Below are positions 43,261-51,767 of a stretch of DNA of 64,000 bases, piece after piece. How positions within the stretch are numbered: the first letter of the stretch is position 1; each line of letters opens with the position of its first letter. This DNA is from Bradyrhizobium sp. CB2312 (GTDB lineage Bacteria; Pseudomonadota; Alphaproteobacteria; Rhizobiales; Xanthobacteraceae): the NCBI RefSeq assembly GCF_029714425.1, contig NZ_CP121668.1:1695501-1759500 (forward strand). The letters run 5' to 3'. Position numbers and translations under genes: made by a program. The notes below the pieces were generated by a model, which was not told where the DNA came from, made no database searches, and worked only from the letters and a program-made list of their open reading frames with translations.

Positions 43261-44865
43261 ATGCGATCGACACACGGACGCGGACTGGACCGGGGTATGG
43301 GCATGAAAGACCTGATGACGACGGCGCAATCCACGATGGCGACGCGGCGTTGGCGGACCTCCGGACTTGTTGCGCTCGCGACGATCGCCGCCCTGACCGG
43401 GCTGACCGCCAGCGCCGAAGCGGCCAAGCAGGCCCGCCAGGCGGCCGAGGCGGTGGCGCCGCGCGAGGCCGGCGAGCCGATCATGGCGATCGTGTCGATC
43501 AAGAGCCAGCAGGTCATCTTCTACGATGCCGACGGCTGGATCCTGCGTGCTCCCGTGTCGACCGGTACCACCGGACGGGAGACGCCGGCCGGCGTCTTCG
43601 CCATCATCGAGAAGGACAAGGACCATCACTCGACCATGTATGACGATGCCTGGATGCCGAACATGCAGCGCATCACCTGGAACGGCATCGCGCTGCATGG
43701 CGGGCCGCTGCCCGGCTATGCCGCCTCGCACGGCTGCGTGCGCATGCCGTTCAACTTCGCCGAGGGCCTGTTCGACAAGACCAACATCGGAATGCGGGTG
43801 ATCATCTCGCCGAACGATGCGGCCCCGGTCGATTTCTCCCATCCCTCGCTGTTCGTCCCGAAGCCGGAGGCCATCGCGGCGGCCCCTGGCCGTATCGGCA
43901 AGCTCTCGGCTGAAGCCGAGGAGGCGACGCGTGCTGCTGACGAGACCAAGAAGGCAGCGGCTGCGGCGGCGAAAGAGGCGCAATCGCTTCCGGCGACGCT
44001 GCGCAAGCTGGAGCAGCAGAAGACCCGCACTGATGCCGAGAACGCCTATGCCGACAAGCTGCTTGCGAATGCCAAGACCGACCAGGCCAAGGCAAAGGCC
44101 GAGGAGCTGAAGCAGAAGGCGGCCGCCAAGGCGGCGGACGCGGCAACCCAGCTCGATGCCGCCAAGGCCGCGGCGCAGCCGAAGCGCGATGCCGTCGCCG
44201 CCACCAAGGAAGCCGCGAAGGTTGCGGCGACCAGGAAGGCCGATGCCGTGAAGGCGGCACTGGACGCAAAGCTCGCGCTCGAGCCGGTCTCGGTCTACAT
44301 CAGCCGCTCGACGCAGAAACTCTATGTGCGGCGGAACACGCACAAGCCGGCGCCGGACGGCGGCGGCGAGGTGTTCGACACCAGCATCGAGGTCCCCGTC
44401 ACGATCCGTAATCCGGACCAGCCGCTCGGCACGCACATCTTCACGGCGATGGCGAAGAACGACACCGGCCTGCGCTGGAGCATGGTCACGATCGACGACG
44501 GCGACAATGCCAGGAGCGCGCTCGACCGCATCACCATCCCGCAGGAAGTGTGGGATCGCATCGGGCCGACTGCCTTGCCGCGCTCGTCGATCATCATCTC
44601 GGACGAGCCGCTGAGCAGCGAGACCAACTACCGCACCGAGTTCGTCGCGGTGCTGAGCAACCATCCGCAGGGCGGCTTCATCACCCGCAAGCCGACCGCG
44701 CCGCCGATGGCCGTTGCCAGCGATGACGGCTACTGGGACAATGGCGGCAACGGCTTTGGCTTCTTCTTCCAGCAGCCGAACCCGCAGCAGCCCGTCAATC
44801 CGCGTCGCCGCGGCCAGTACCAATATTATCAGCCGGCGCAGCCGATGCCGCGGAGCTTCTGGTAG
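43261..44865 (+). CDS. L,D-transpeptidase (YkuD) with coiled Ala/Lys linker and a degenerate second YkuD-like domain
   Basis: This 534-residue exported protein has its signal region near residues 25-55 (WRTSGLVALATIAALTGLTA). The start may be at 43303 instead, since 43261 lacks an RBS. The YkuD domain (about 75-185) has IALHGGPLPGYAASHGCVRM, with catalytic Cys at 159. It makes 3-3 cross-links or attaches proteins to peptidoglycan in the periplasm. An Ala/Lys-rich coiled segment (about 215-335) follows. A C-terminal part (VSVYISRSTQKLYVRR, then PVTIRNPDQPLGTHIFTAM) resembles a second YkuD domain without the HGC motif. Pro/Gln/Tyr-rich C-terminal tail. Confidence 0.88.
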   Translation: MRSTHGRGLDRGMGMKDLMTTAQSTMATRRWRTSGLVALATIAALTGLTASAEAAKQARQAAEAVAPREAGEPIMAIVSIKSQQVIFYDADGWILRAPVSTGTTGRETPAGVFAIIEKDKDHHSTMYDDAWMPNMQRITWNGIALHGGPLPGYAASHGCVRMPFNFAEGLFDKTNIGMRVIISPNDAAPVDFSHPSLFVPKPEAIAAAPGRIGKLSAEAEEATRAADETKKAAAAAAKEAQSLPATLRKLEQQKTRTDAENAYADKLLANAKTDQAKAKAEELKQKAAAKAADAATQLDAAKAAAQPKRDAVAATKEAAKVAATRKADAVKAALDAKLALEPVSVYISRSTQKLYVRRNTHKPAPDGGGEVFDTSIEVPVTIRNPDQPLGTHIFTAMAKNDTGLRWSMVTIDDGDNARSALDRITIPQEVWDRIGPTALPRSSIIISDEPLSSETNYRTEFVAVLSNHPQGGFITRKPTAPPMAVASDDGYWDNGGNGFGFFFQQPNPQQPVNPRRRGQYQYYQPAQPMPRSFW

Positions 44866-44876
44866 GAGAGCGCTCT

Positions 44877-44976
44877 AAAGCATGATCCGGAAAAGTGCGA
44901 AGCGGTTTTTCGGAAAGATCATGCGTAAACAACAACTGAAAGCGCGATGATGATTTATCCAAATCTCATCGCGCTT
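44877..44976. repeat. Composite two-hairpin intergenic repeat, copy B (inverted relative to copy A)
   Basis: GCATGATCCGGAAAA ... AGATCATGC (about 44880-44924) followed by AAAGCGCGATGATG ... ATCTCATCGCGCTT (44938-44976). It is the reverse complement of 2848-2948 at about 90% identity and lies between the convergent transpeptidase and 134-aa protein genes, abutting the stop of the latter. Confidence 0.85.
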
Positions 44977-45380
44977 CAGGGTGACCCCGTCGACATGCCC
45001 TGCAGCTGTCGAAGCGGATTGAGCGGGCCAAGCGGGATCAGCTCGAACCGCATGAGATGCGCTTCGCCCAAGGGCAGCTTTTCGAGCATGTCGTGAGCCG
45101 CCGCGACATCCGTGACGTTCAGGATGAACGCGACGCCGACGCGATCCTGCAGCGAGTACCACTGGTCGATCTTGCCCTCGAGATAGAGCTTCACCGTCTC
45201 CCGCACTTCCTTCGGCAGGATGGCGCGCGCGGCGGCGGCGTCGGCGCCGGGGCTGATCGTGCCGATCGCGAGAATTCGGGTGGTTGGCGTCGGCGGCGTG
45301 GGTGACTGCGCGCGTCCCGGGACCGCGGACACCAGGCAGAGGACGAAAGTCACCAAGGCGGCAGCGAGTGTAGGTTTCAT
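44976..45380 (-). CDS. Exported muconolactone-isomerase-like small protein, 134 aa
   Basis: ATG at 45380 has AAGGAG upstream. A signal peptide (MKPTLAAALVTFVLCLVSAV, then PGRAQ) is followed by a domain of about 95 residues: ILAIGTISPGADAAAARAIL, PKEVRETVKLYLEGKIDQWY, FILNVTDVAAAHDMLEKLPL, FELIPLGPLNPL. It aligns throughout with the protein of the downstream-start gene at 45515-45808, which lacks a signal peptide. The fold (dimeric alpha/beta barrel) is that of muconolactone isomerase or YciI-like proteins. This copy would act in the periplasm. Function unknown. Confidence 0.8.
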   Translation of the reverse strand: MKPTLAAALVTFVLCLVSAVPGRAQSPTPPTPTTRILAIGTISPGADAAAARAILPKEVRETVKLYLEGKIDQWYSLQDRVGVAFILNVTDVAAAHDMLEKLPLGEAHLMRFELIPLGPLNPLRQLQGMSTGSP

Positions 45381-45435
45381 TCGAGTTCTCCTTGCCCTGA
45401 GGTTTACGCTGTTCAACTACATAGGCTGCGTCGTG

Positions 45436-45468
45436 CTGCATCGCCGCCGGCGCGCGGCGGCGATGCAG
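45436..45468 (-). terminator. 13-bp-stem hairpin between the two paralogous genes
   Basis: CTGCATCGCCGCC - 7 nt - GGCGGCGATGCAG is a perfect, very stable stem 47 bp after the stop of the minus-strand gene at 45515 and before the start of its paralogue. It could be a terminator or processing hairpin separating their expression. Confidence 0.5.
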
Positions 45469-45514
45469 GCTCGAACTTCAGGCGCAGGTCCAGCGCATTG
45501 TCACTTGCCTTGAT

Positions 45515-45808
45515 TCACTTGCCTTGGATCAGAAGACCCAGCGGCGCGAGCGGGCCGACCGGCATCAGCTCGTAGGTGCAGAAGCCGTCAGTCACGAGCG
45601 GCAGTGCGTCCACGGTCGCCTTAGCCTGTTCGACGGACTCGGCGTTCATCAGGAAGACCACGCCGGGCTTGTCCTGGCGAAACCAGAACTGCTCGATCTT
45701 CCCGTCGAGATACAGCTTGAGCGTAGCCGGGACTTCCCGCGGCATGATCTGCTGCCGCTGCTCCGGCGTCGGCGCTTTGGTGATGTTGCCGATGGCGATG
45801 ACTTTCAT
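45515..45808 (-). CDS. Muconolactone-isomerase-like small protein, 97 aa
   Basis: ATG at 45808 has AAGGAG upstream; longer in-frame starts are not supported. The protein (MKVIAIGNITKAPTPEQRQQ, then MPREVPATLKLYLDGKIEQFWF, VVFLMNAESVEQAKATVDALPL, YELMPVGPLAPLGLL) is the cytoplasmic paralogue of the exported protein at 44976-45380. Family members are small alpha/beta barrels with isomerase or ligand-binding activity. It faces the GlxA-type regulator gene across 265 bp and is probably its target. Confidence 0.82.
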   Translation of the reverse strand: MKVIAIGNITKAPTPEQRQQIMPREVPATLKLYLDGKIEQFWFRQDKPGVVFLMNAESVEQAKATVDALPLVTDGFCTYELMPVGPLAPLGLLIQGK

Positions 45809-46073
45809 GGGGCTCTCCTTTTGGATGGTGTTCGTCAAAGGACGGCGTCCGGTCCGAAGGCCCTGCAGAGAGGGGCGAAAGCGCCAACTTTGGAGGCATT
45901 TGCGCCATCGATAATCGCGTCGATCATCCGCAAAAGCGTTGTTTTCTCAGATCGCTACGACTATCTCTCGTTCGCGGTGTGGGCCTCGGACCGAGCGCCG
46001 ATGGGGAGTAGGCTAGGCCGCCCTCCGCACGAGCGGTATTGTCGTAAACGACAACTTTGAGAGCATTTCCGCC

Positions 46074-47039
46074 ATGCGCATCGCGTTGCTCGCCCTCGAG
46101 GGATTTTGGGACACCGGGCTGACCGTGACGCTCGATGCATTCACGATCGCCAACAACTTCGCAGCCGCCCAGGCGGGCGGCGCACCCCATTTTGACGTGT
46201 CGATCGTTGGCGTGCGGAGGAAGGTCCGCTCCGGGCAGGGCTTTGCGCTCCCGGTCAAATCCGTGACGCCCGACCTGAAGCCGGACTGGGTCATCGTGCC
46301 GGCGTTGAATACGAGCCGGCCGGAACAATTGATTCCGGCGCTCGGCCGTCGCGACGTCAGGCAGGCGGTGGGGCAGCTTCAGTCCTGGTACGCCAATGGT
46401 GCGCGCATCGCTGCATCCTGCATCGGGACGTTCGTTCTTGCCGAGGCGGGGCTGCTCGATGGACAGGGAGCGACGACCACGTGGTGGCTGTCACCGCTGT
46501 TCCGTCAGCGTTACCCGAATGTCAGGCTCGATGAGAAACGCATGCTGGTGACATCGGATCGCGTCGTCACGGCGGGCGCCGCCATGGGACATCTCGATCT
46601 CGCATTGTGGTTCATACGTCAGGCCAGCCCCGAGCTTGCCGGCGTCGTGTCGCGCTACTTGCTGGCCGACCTGCGCTCTTTGCAGGCGCCGTTCATCATT
46701 CCCAATCATCTCGCGCAGGCCGATCCGCTCATCCAGCGTTTCGAACGCTGGGCGCGTGGGCATTTGAAGCAGGGGTTTTCGTTGCAGGAGGCCGCCAGCG
46801 CGCTCGCGACCAGCGCGCGAACCTTGCAGCGCCGCTGCGAGGCGGTGCTCGGCAAGTCTCCGCTGTCCTACTTCCAGGACCTCAGGGTCGAGCGCGCACA
46901 GTCGCTGCTGCATGGCAGCGGTCTCGACGTCGATGCGATCGCCGCCGAGGTCGGCTATGAGGACGGCGCGACGCTCCGAACACTCTTGCGGGAACGTCTC
47001 GGACGCGGCGTGCGCGAGCTTCGCGCGAACCTGCGCTGA
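46074..47039 (+). CDS. GlxA-family transcriptional regulator (AraC type)
   Basis: This 321-residue protein has an N-terminal DJ-1/PfpI-like amidase fold (residues about 3-175; MRIALLALEGFWDTGLTVTLD; AASCIGTFVLAEAGLLDG, the nucleophile-elbow region) and a C-terminal AraC HTH (about 225-318; FSLQEAASALATSARTLQRRCEAVLG). Such regulators control small catabolic or stress operons. It is divergent from the 97-aa protein and its paralogue; the inducer is unknown. Confidence 0.88.
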   Translation: MRIALLALEGFWDTGLTVTLDAFTIANNFAAAQAGGAPHFDVSIVGVRRKVRSGQGFALPVKSVTPDLKPDWVIVPALNTSRPEQLIPALGRRDVRQAVGQLQSWYANGARIAASCIGTFVLAEAGLLDGQGATTTWWLSPLFRQRYPNVRLDEKRMLVTSDRVVTAGAAMGHLDLALWFIRQASPELAGVVSRYLLADLRSLQAPFIIPNHLAQADPLIQRFERWARGHLKQGFSLQEAASALATSARTLQRRCEAVLGKSPLSYFQDLRVERAQSLLHGSGLDVDAIAAEVGYEDGATLRTLLRERLGRGVRELRANLR

Positions 47040-47049
47040 CCGTCCGCGG

Positions 47050-47862
47050 CTACGGCCGCGCTTCGATCACGATCGCCTGGATCTTGCCGTCGATTGCGCC
47101 GGAGCCGTGGCGCGACCGAAGTTCCTCGGCAACGAGATCCGTCGCGGCCTGAAGCTTGCTGGCATCCCTGGCCTCGATCTCGCTGCGCAGCGGCGTGCCC
47201 TGGCAGAGCGCGATCGCGACATAGTCCGCCGACGGTGCATGGCTGATTTCAGTTCGCGTTTCGATCGAGATATCGCGGAAGCCGGCACGCTCGAGGTCGA
47301 ATCTGATCAGCGCCTTGTCATGATAGCCGTGCGGCGTCCGGCTCATGAAACGGGGCGGATCATCGGGAAACATCCTGGCGAGCGCGATCGTTGCTTCGTC
47401 GCTGAGCACATTGTCCTCGATGCGGTCCCAGACGTTGAACACGAATGTGCCGTCGCTCTTCAGGACACGCTTCACTTCGCCGTAGGCCTTGACGCGGTCC
47501 GGAAAGAACATGGCGCCGAACTGGCAGCAGACCACGTCGAATTCGGCGTCGCCAAAGGGCAGCGCCATGCCGTCCGCCTGGCGCCAGGTGATGCGGTCAT
47601 CGTCGCCTTGCCGCTGCGCCGCGACCGTGAGCATCGGCTCGTTGAGATCGGTCGCGACATAACGGACGCCGTGCGGCAATGCCGCCGCCACCGCGCGCGT
47701 CACTGCGCCGGTGCCGGCCGCGATCTCGAGCAGCACGGAAGGCGAGCGCGCCGCGATGCGCCTTGCGATGTCTTCCGCGTAAACGGAGAAGATCATCGGG
47801 ACCAGATATTCGTCGTAGATTTTTGGGATCGAGCCGGCGAAAACCTTGTCAGTGCTGGACAT
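47050..47862 (-). CDS. Class I SAM-dependent methyltransferase
   Basis: This 270-residue protein has the SAM-binding motif SVLLEIAAGTGAVTRAVAAALP (residues about 39-60), GVRYVATDLNEPML (motif II) and EFDVVCCQFGAMFF (motif III, UbiE/COQ5-like). Tail-to-tail with the GlxA gene, 10 bp apart. Substrate unknown; small-molecule methylation is likely. Confidence 0.85.
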   Translation of the reverse strand: MSSTDKVFAGSIPKIYDEYLVPMIFSVYAEDIARRIAARSPSVLLEIAAGTGAVTRAVAAALPHGVRYVATDLNEPMLTVAAQRQGDDDRITWRQADGMALPFGDAEFDVVCCQFGAMFFPDRVKAYGEVKRVLKSDGTFVFNVWDRIEDNVLSDEATIALARMFPDDPPRFMSRTPHGYHDKALIRFDLERAGFRDISIETRTEISHAPSADYVAIALCQGTPLRSEIEARDASKLQAATDLVAEELRSRHGSGAIDGKIQAIVIEARP

Positions 47863-47957
47863 GCTTGCCTCGCTGAAGGTTCGGACGCGAGGCTAATGTT
47901 AGCACAGCTCCCCGTCTACCGCGCCAGCAGCACGGTGACCCCGCCGGCGATAAGCGC

Positions 47958-48494
47958 CTACGATTTCGTGACGACTTCGCGGATCGGCCGCGTGCCGTCC
48001 CAGTTTGCCGCCGCCTGCCGGACTTTTTCGAAGAACGGCCCCTTGGTGCCGCTGATGTCGGAGATCTCGATGATCGTTCCCGGGTGCGCCTGTGTATCGA
48101 AATAGGCAAAGCGTCCCTTGTCGCCGCCGATCTGACCCTCATGGCCGATCCTGTAGCCGAGCCCGATCGCCTTGTCGTAGAGCGACTGGTAGTCATGGCT
48201 CCAGTAGGACATGTGCTGCAGCCCCTCGTGGCCGGCGTCGAGGAACTCCTTGTACAGCGAGGGCGCGTCGTTGCGCTGCTGGATCAGCTCGATCTGGAGA
48301 TCACCTGAGTTCGCCAGCGCAATGCTCATCTCGACCGCGGAGTCCTGTCCGCGATGACGGAACCAGTCGGTCTTGACGCGGTCCATGTAGTACCAGGGGC
48401 CGACGCCCATCACCTCAATCCAGTGTTTCATCGCGGCCTGGATGTCCCGCACCATATATCCGTTCTGGCGCACCGCGCCGAAGATGCGGCTCAT
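47958..48494 (-). CDS. VOC (vicinal oxygen chelate) superfamily protein
   Basis: This 178-residue glyoxalase/dioxygenase-fold protein has N-terminal QNGYMVRDIQAAMKHWIEVMG and metal-site segments HEGLQHMSYWSHD and HPGTIIEISDIS. Similar proteins are methylmalonyl-CoA epimerase-like or lactoylglutathione lyase-like. It is transcribed in the same direction as the Bug, hydrolase and ABC binding-protein genes and starts 25 bp after the Bug stop, so it may belong to one catabolic unit. Confidence 0.85.
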   Translation of the reverse strand: MSRIFGAVRQNGYMVRDIQAAMKHWIEVMGVGPWYYMDRVKTDWFRHRGQDSAVEMSIALANSGDLQIELIQQRNDAPSLYKEFLDAGHEGLQHMSYWSHDYQSLYDKAIGLGYRIGHEGQIGGDKGRFAYFDTQAHPGTIIEISDISGTKGPFFEKVRQAAANWDGTRPIREVVTKS

Positions 48495-48519
48495 GCCCGC
48501 GCTCCTCTTGTCTATCTAA

Positions 48520-49488
48520 TCACTTCACCTCGATGCCGGCGTCCTTGGCAACCTGCTTCCAGGCCGCTATGTCGCGGGCGTTGATGTCGCGCTGCTCGTC
48601 GCCCGGGACGAATTGCGGCGTGATGCCGAGCCCCAAAAGCTTTTCCTTCACCTCGGCATCGCCGAGCGCGTCCTTGAGCGCCGCCGACAGCTTCGCGGCG
48701 ATCGGCGGCGCGAGGCCCGCGGGCGCATACATCGCCCAGGACAGGCTGCGATCGAACGGCACGCCCTGCTCCTGGTAGGTCGCAACGTCCGGCAGGCTCG
48801 GCGAGCGCTCGCCGCAGGCAGCCAGCGCCTTGATCGAACCGTCCTTCACCAGCGGCGTCGCGGTCGCCATGTCGAGCGTCGCCAGCGAGATGTGGCCGCC
48901 GAGCAAATCGCCCGCGAGCTTGGCGATGCCGTTGAACGGCACGTGCTCCATCTTGATGCCGGTCTGCTGCATCAGGATTTCCGCGCAAAACTGCCCGGTC
49001 GAGCCGATGCCCCAGCTGCCGTACTGGATCGGCTCGCCCTTCCTGGCGAGCGCAATCAGGCCCTTGATGTCGTTGGCGGCAAAATCCTTGGTCGCCACCA
49101 GCATGATCGCAGAGACGCCGATGCGGCCGATGGTCGTAAAATCCTTGATCGAATCGTAGGGCAGCTTGGGATAGATCGCGGGTGCCAGCACATGCGTGGT
49201 CATGCCGCCGACGGTGATGGTGTAGCCGTCATTCGCTGAGGTCGCGACCATCTGCGTGCCGAGCGTGCCGGCCGCGCCGGTGTGGTTCTCGATATAGATG
49301 CTCTGGCCGAGCGTCTTGCCCATCTTGTCGGCGAGCAGACGGCCGATCACGTCGCCGCCACCGCCGGCCGCGTAAGGCAGCAACATGCGGATCTTGCGGG
49401 TGGGGTAAGCGGCAGGGTCTTCGGCGTGCGACGGCAGCGCCATCGACAGCAATGCGAGAAACGAAAGCGTGACGGTGCGCAGCATCAT
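48520..49488 (-). CDS. Tripartite tricarboxylate transporter (Bug/TctC) periplasmic binding protein
   Basis: This 322-residue protein has a signal peptide (MMLRTVTLSFLALLSMALPSHA) and the Bug family segments YPTRKIRMLLPYAAGGGGD, IENHTGAAGTLGTQ and PYDSIKDFTTIGRIG. Bug proteins bind carboxylic acids in the periplasm. No tctA or tctB permease gene is nearby, as is usual for solitary Bug genes. It is 12 bp from the upstream hydrolase gene's stop and belongs to the same minus-strand unit. Confidence 0.9.
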   Translation of the reverse strand: MMLRTVTLSFLALLSMALPSHAEDPAAYPTRKIRMLLPYAAGGGGDVIGRLLADKMGKTLGQSIYIENHTGAAGTLGTQMVATSANDGYTITVGGMTTHVLAPAIYPKLPYDSIKDFTTIGRIGVSAIMLVATKDFAANDIKGLIALARKGEPIQYGSWGIGSTGQFCAEILMQQTGIKMEHVPFNGIAKLAGDLLGGHISLATLDMATATPLVKDGSIKALAACGERSPSLPDVATYQEQGVPFDRSLSWAMYAPAGLAPPIAAKLSAALKDALGDAEVKEKLLGLGITPQFVPGDEQRDINARDIAAWKQVAKDAGIEVK

Positions 49489-49500
49489 GATGGCATTCCC

Positions 49501-50394
49501 CTAATCCTCGAAACGAAATCTGTAGGCGTCGCCGTACCGGATCACGCGGCCCGCGGTCGGCGCCGGAAAATGGCCGGTGAGCAGATAGCTTGGCGTGTCC
49601 GCAAGCTCCTTCAGTAGCGCCACCCGCGTCGCGACCGCGGCGGCCGGATCGACGTCGGCGGCGTTCGACAGCCACGGCGCGGCGCACTGGATTGGATGAT
49701 GGATCACGTCGCCCGACATCACCGCATGATCGTGACCGCCATTGAGATGGATCTGCATGTTGCCGGCGGTGTGGCCGGGCGCCGGCGCGAAGCGCAAGGC
49801 GGCGTCTCGGTCGTGGAACAGGCGATGATCGGTCTCGACGAGCTCGGCGAGGCCCGCCGCGACCACCGGCAGCACGGAATCCTCGAACGAGCCGTGATTG
49901 ACCGGACTCCTCGGCGCGGCATTGTGTGCGGTCTCGAAATGCCGGTACTCCTCGCGCCCCATCAGATAGCGCGCATTGGGGAAGGTCGGCACCCAGCGCC
50001 CGTCGAGGAGGCGCGTGTTCCAGCCGACGTGATCGACGTGCAGATGCGTGCACATCACGAAGTCGACCTGTTCGGGCTTCACACCCAGCGCCCGCATGTT
50101 CTCCAGATAAGGCTGGTTCAGATTGTTCCACGCCGGTACGCGCGGCCGCTTCTTGTAATTGCCACAGCAGGTATCGACGATCGCGGTCCAGCGCGGCGTG
50201 CGCACGAGGTAGGAGTGATGGCTGAGAATGAAGCGGCCGGTCTCCGGCTCGATATAGCGGTGATCGAGCCAGCTCCGGTTCTCCGCGATCACCTCGTCGG
50301 TGACGTTGGCGAACAGCCAGGTCTTGTCGAAGGCGAGCGAAGGGATCTCGCTGACGAGATCGACCCGCATGCTGCCGATCTTCACCTGTCGCAT
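49501..50394 (-). CDS. MBL-fold metallo-hydrolase
   Basis: This 297-residue protein has the zinc motif CTHLHVDHVGWNT (HxHxDH; about residues 115-127), the His of FAPAPGHTAGNM and the C-terminal LLTGHFPAPTAG. Fits lactonase, quorum-quenching or alkylsulfatase-like hydrolases of the metallo-beta-lactamase superfamily. No signal peptide, so cytoplasmic. It starts 3 bp after the ABC binding-protein stop and is likely cotranscribed with it. Confidence 0.88.
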   Translation of the reverse strand: MRQVKIGSMRVDLVSEIPSLAFDKTWLFANVTDEVIAENRSWLDHRYIEPETGRFILSHHSYLVRTPRWTAIVDTCCGNYKKRPRVPAWNNLNQPYLENMRALGVKPEQVDFVMCTHLHVDHVGWNTRLLDGRWVPTFPNARYLMGREEYRHFETAHNAAPRSPVNHGSFEDSVLPVVAAGLAELVETDHRLFHDRDAALRFAPAPGHTAGNMQIHLNGGHDHAVMSGDVIHHPIQCAAPWLSNAADVDPAAAVATRVALLKELADTPSYLLTGHFPAPTAGRVIRYGDAYRFRFED

Positions 50395-50397
50395 GCT

Positions 50398-51609
50398 TCA
50401 GTTCTTCAGGAGGTCGCCGAACGGCACCCAGCGCGAGCCGTCGAACCGGATCAGCTGCAGGCTCATCATCGGCGTGTAGTGCTCCGGCGAATTGTTCACA
50501 GCGGTGCCGTTGATCAGCATCGGCAGGTGCACGTCCCTGAGTGACGTCGCCTGCTTCATCACATTGGCGCGGGTGAGGTCGTTGCCGGAGGCCTTCAGCA
50601 CCGTCACCAGTGTCTGCGCAATGGTGTAGCCGTAGACGTTGAGCCAGTCGTACTTGTTCGCCTCCGGCAGGCACTTGTCCATGAACGCCAGCCATTCCTT
50701 GTAGCCGGGGTCGTCCTTGTTGGCGGGATCGGTGGCGTCCTTCAGATACTGGCTGGAGATGACGTCGGTGGAATTGTCCTTGCCGGCCGGCTCCAGCACG
50801 CCGCTGATCGAGGCCGAGACGTTGGAGATGATGGTCGTCGGCTTCCAGCCGATCTCGCCGATCTTGCGGATCGCCTGCGCGGCAAATTTCGGCGTCGCCG
50901 CGACGAGCACGACGTCGGCGCCCGCGGTCCTGAGTTGCAGGATCTGGGTGTCGACGGTCGGCGCCGAGGTCTCATACGCCGCGCGGGCGACGATGGCCTC
51001 GCCGCCGCCGAGCCCTTCCTCCAGCGCCTTCAGATAGTCCTTGCCGAGATCGTCGTTCTGGTAGAGCACGCCGATCTTCGCGTTGGCGTGGCTCGTCTTG
51101 ATGTATTTGGCGTAGGCGATCGCCTCGTCGCGATAGGTCGGCTGCCAGCCGACGGTCCAGGGGAAATTCTTGGGATCGTCCCACTTCGCCGCGCCTGAGC
51201 CCAGGAAGAGCTGCGGCACCTTGCGGTCGTTGAGATATTTGTGAACGGCGCTGTTGGTCGGCGTACCGACACCGCCGAAGATCAGCAGCACCTCGTCGCT
51301 CTCGACCAGCTTGCGCGTCTGCTCCACCGTCTTCGGCGGGCTGTAGGCATCGTCGGCGATGATCATCTGGATGCGCCGCCCGTTGACGCCGCCCTCGTCG
51401 TTCACCTTGCGGAAATAGGCTTCCGCAGATTTTGCGATCTGGGCGAAGGCCGACACCGGCCCGCTCAGCGGCGCGGTCGTGCCGATCTTGATGGTCTTGT
51501 CGTCGGCACCGGGATCGTATTTCGCGGTTTGAGCAGAGGCGGTGCTGGCCGCGAGCAACGGCAACAGGATGCAGGCCGCGGACAAGCGAAGGCGGGCAAG
51601 GCGCGCCAT
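50398..51609 (-). CDS. ABC transporter binding protein (branched-chain amino acid type)
   Basis: This 403-residue protein has a signal peptide (MARLARLRLSAACILLPLLA, ASTASAQ) and a family 1 binding fold (TIKIGTTAPLSGPVSAFAQI; GVLYQNDDLGKDYLKALEEG; VVLVAATPKFAAQAIRKIGE). ATG at 51609 has GGGGAG upstream. It is first in the minus-strand unit that begins at the TetR-type palindromes, so the TetR protein probably controls it. No permease or ATPase genes are adjacent; it may use a transporter encoded elsewhere. Confidence 0.9.
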   Translation of the reverse strand: MARLARLRLSAACILLPLLAASTASAQTAKYDPGADDKTIKIGTTAPLSGPVSAFAQIAKSAEAYFRKVNDEGGVNGRRIQMIIADDAYSPPKTVEQTRKLVESDEVLLIFGGVGTPTNSAVHKYLNDRKVPQLFLGSGAAKWDDPKNFPWTVGWQPTYRDEAIAYAKYIKTSHANAKIGVLYQNDDLGKDYLKALEEGLGGGEAIVARAAYETSAPTVDTQILQLRTAGADVVLVAATPKFAAQAIRKIGEIGWKPTTIISNVSASISGVLEPAGKDNSTDVISSQYLKDATDPANKDDPGYKEWLAFMDKCLPEANKYDWLNVYGYTIAQTLVTVLKASGNDLTRANVMKQATSLRDVHLPMLINGTAVNNSPEHYTPMMSLQLIRFDGSRWVPFGDLLKN

Positions 51610-51711
51610 GGGTCGTCTCCCCAAATTTGCTCTCCGCCTCTCATTGGAGCGGAGTTGAAACGCGAGAACGTTGCCCTTGCGGGCCACGATCGCTGCCGCC
51701 AGACTGGCGAG

Positions 51712-51760
51712 ACGAACGATCGTTCGTACGGTTGACTAGCGAACGATCGTTCGTTAGTCA
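51712..51760. promoter_or_regulatory. Two TetR-type operator palindromes in a divergent promoter
   Basis: Site 1: ACGAACGATCGTTCGT (51712-51727), a perfect 16-bp palindrome. Site 2: centred on CGAACGATCGTTCG (51740-51753), extended to TGACTA...TAGTCA over 51733-51760 with one mismatched pair. The TetR start codon follows 7 bp later. The sites share the same core and are spaced about 27 bp centre to centre, so two dimers may bind. Confidence 0.85.
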
Positions 51761-51767
51761 AGCCGTC

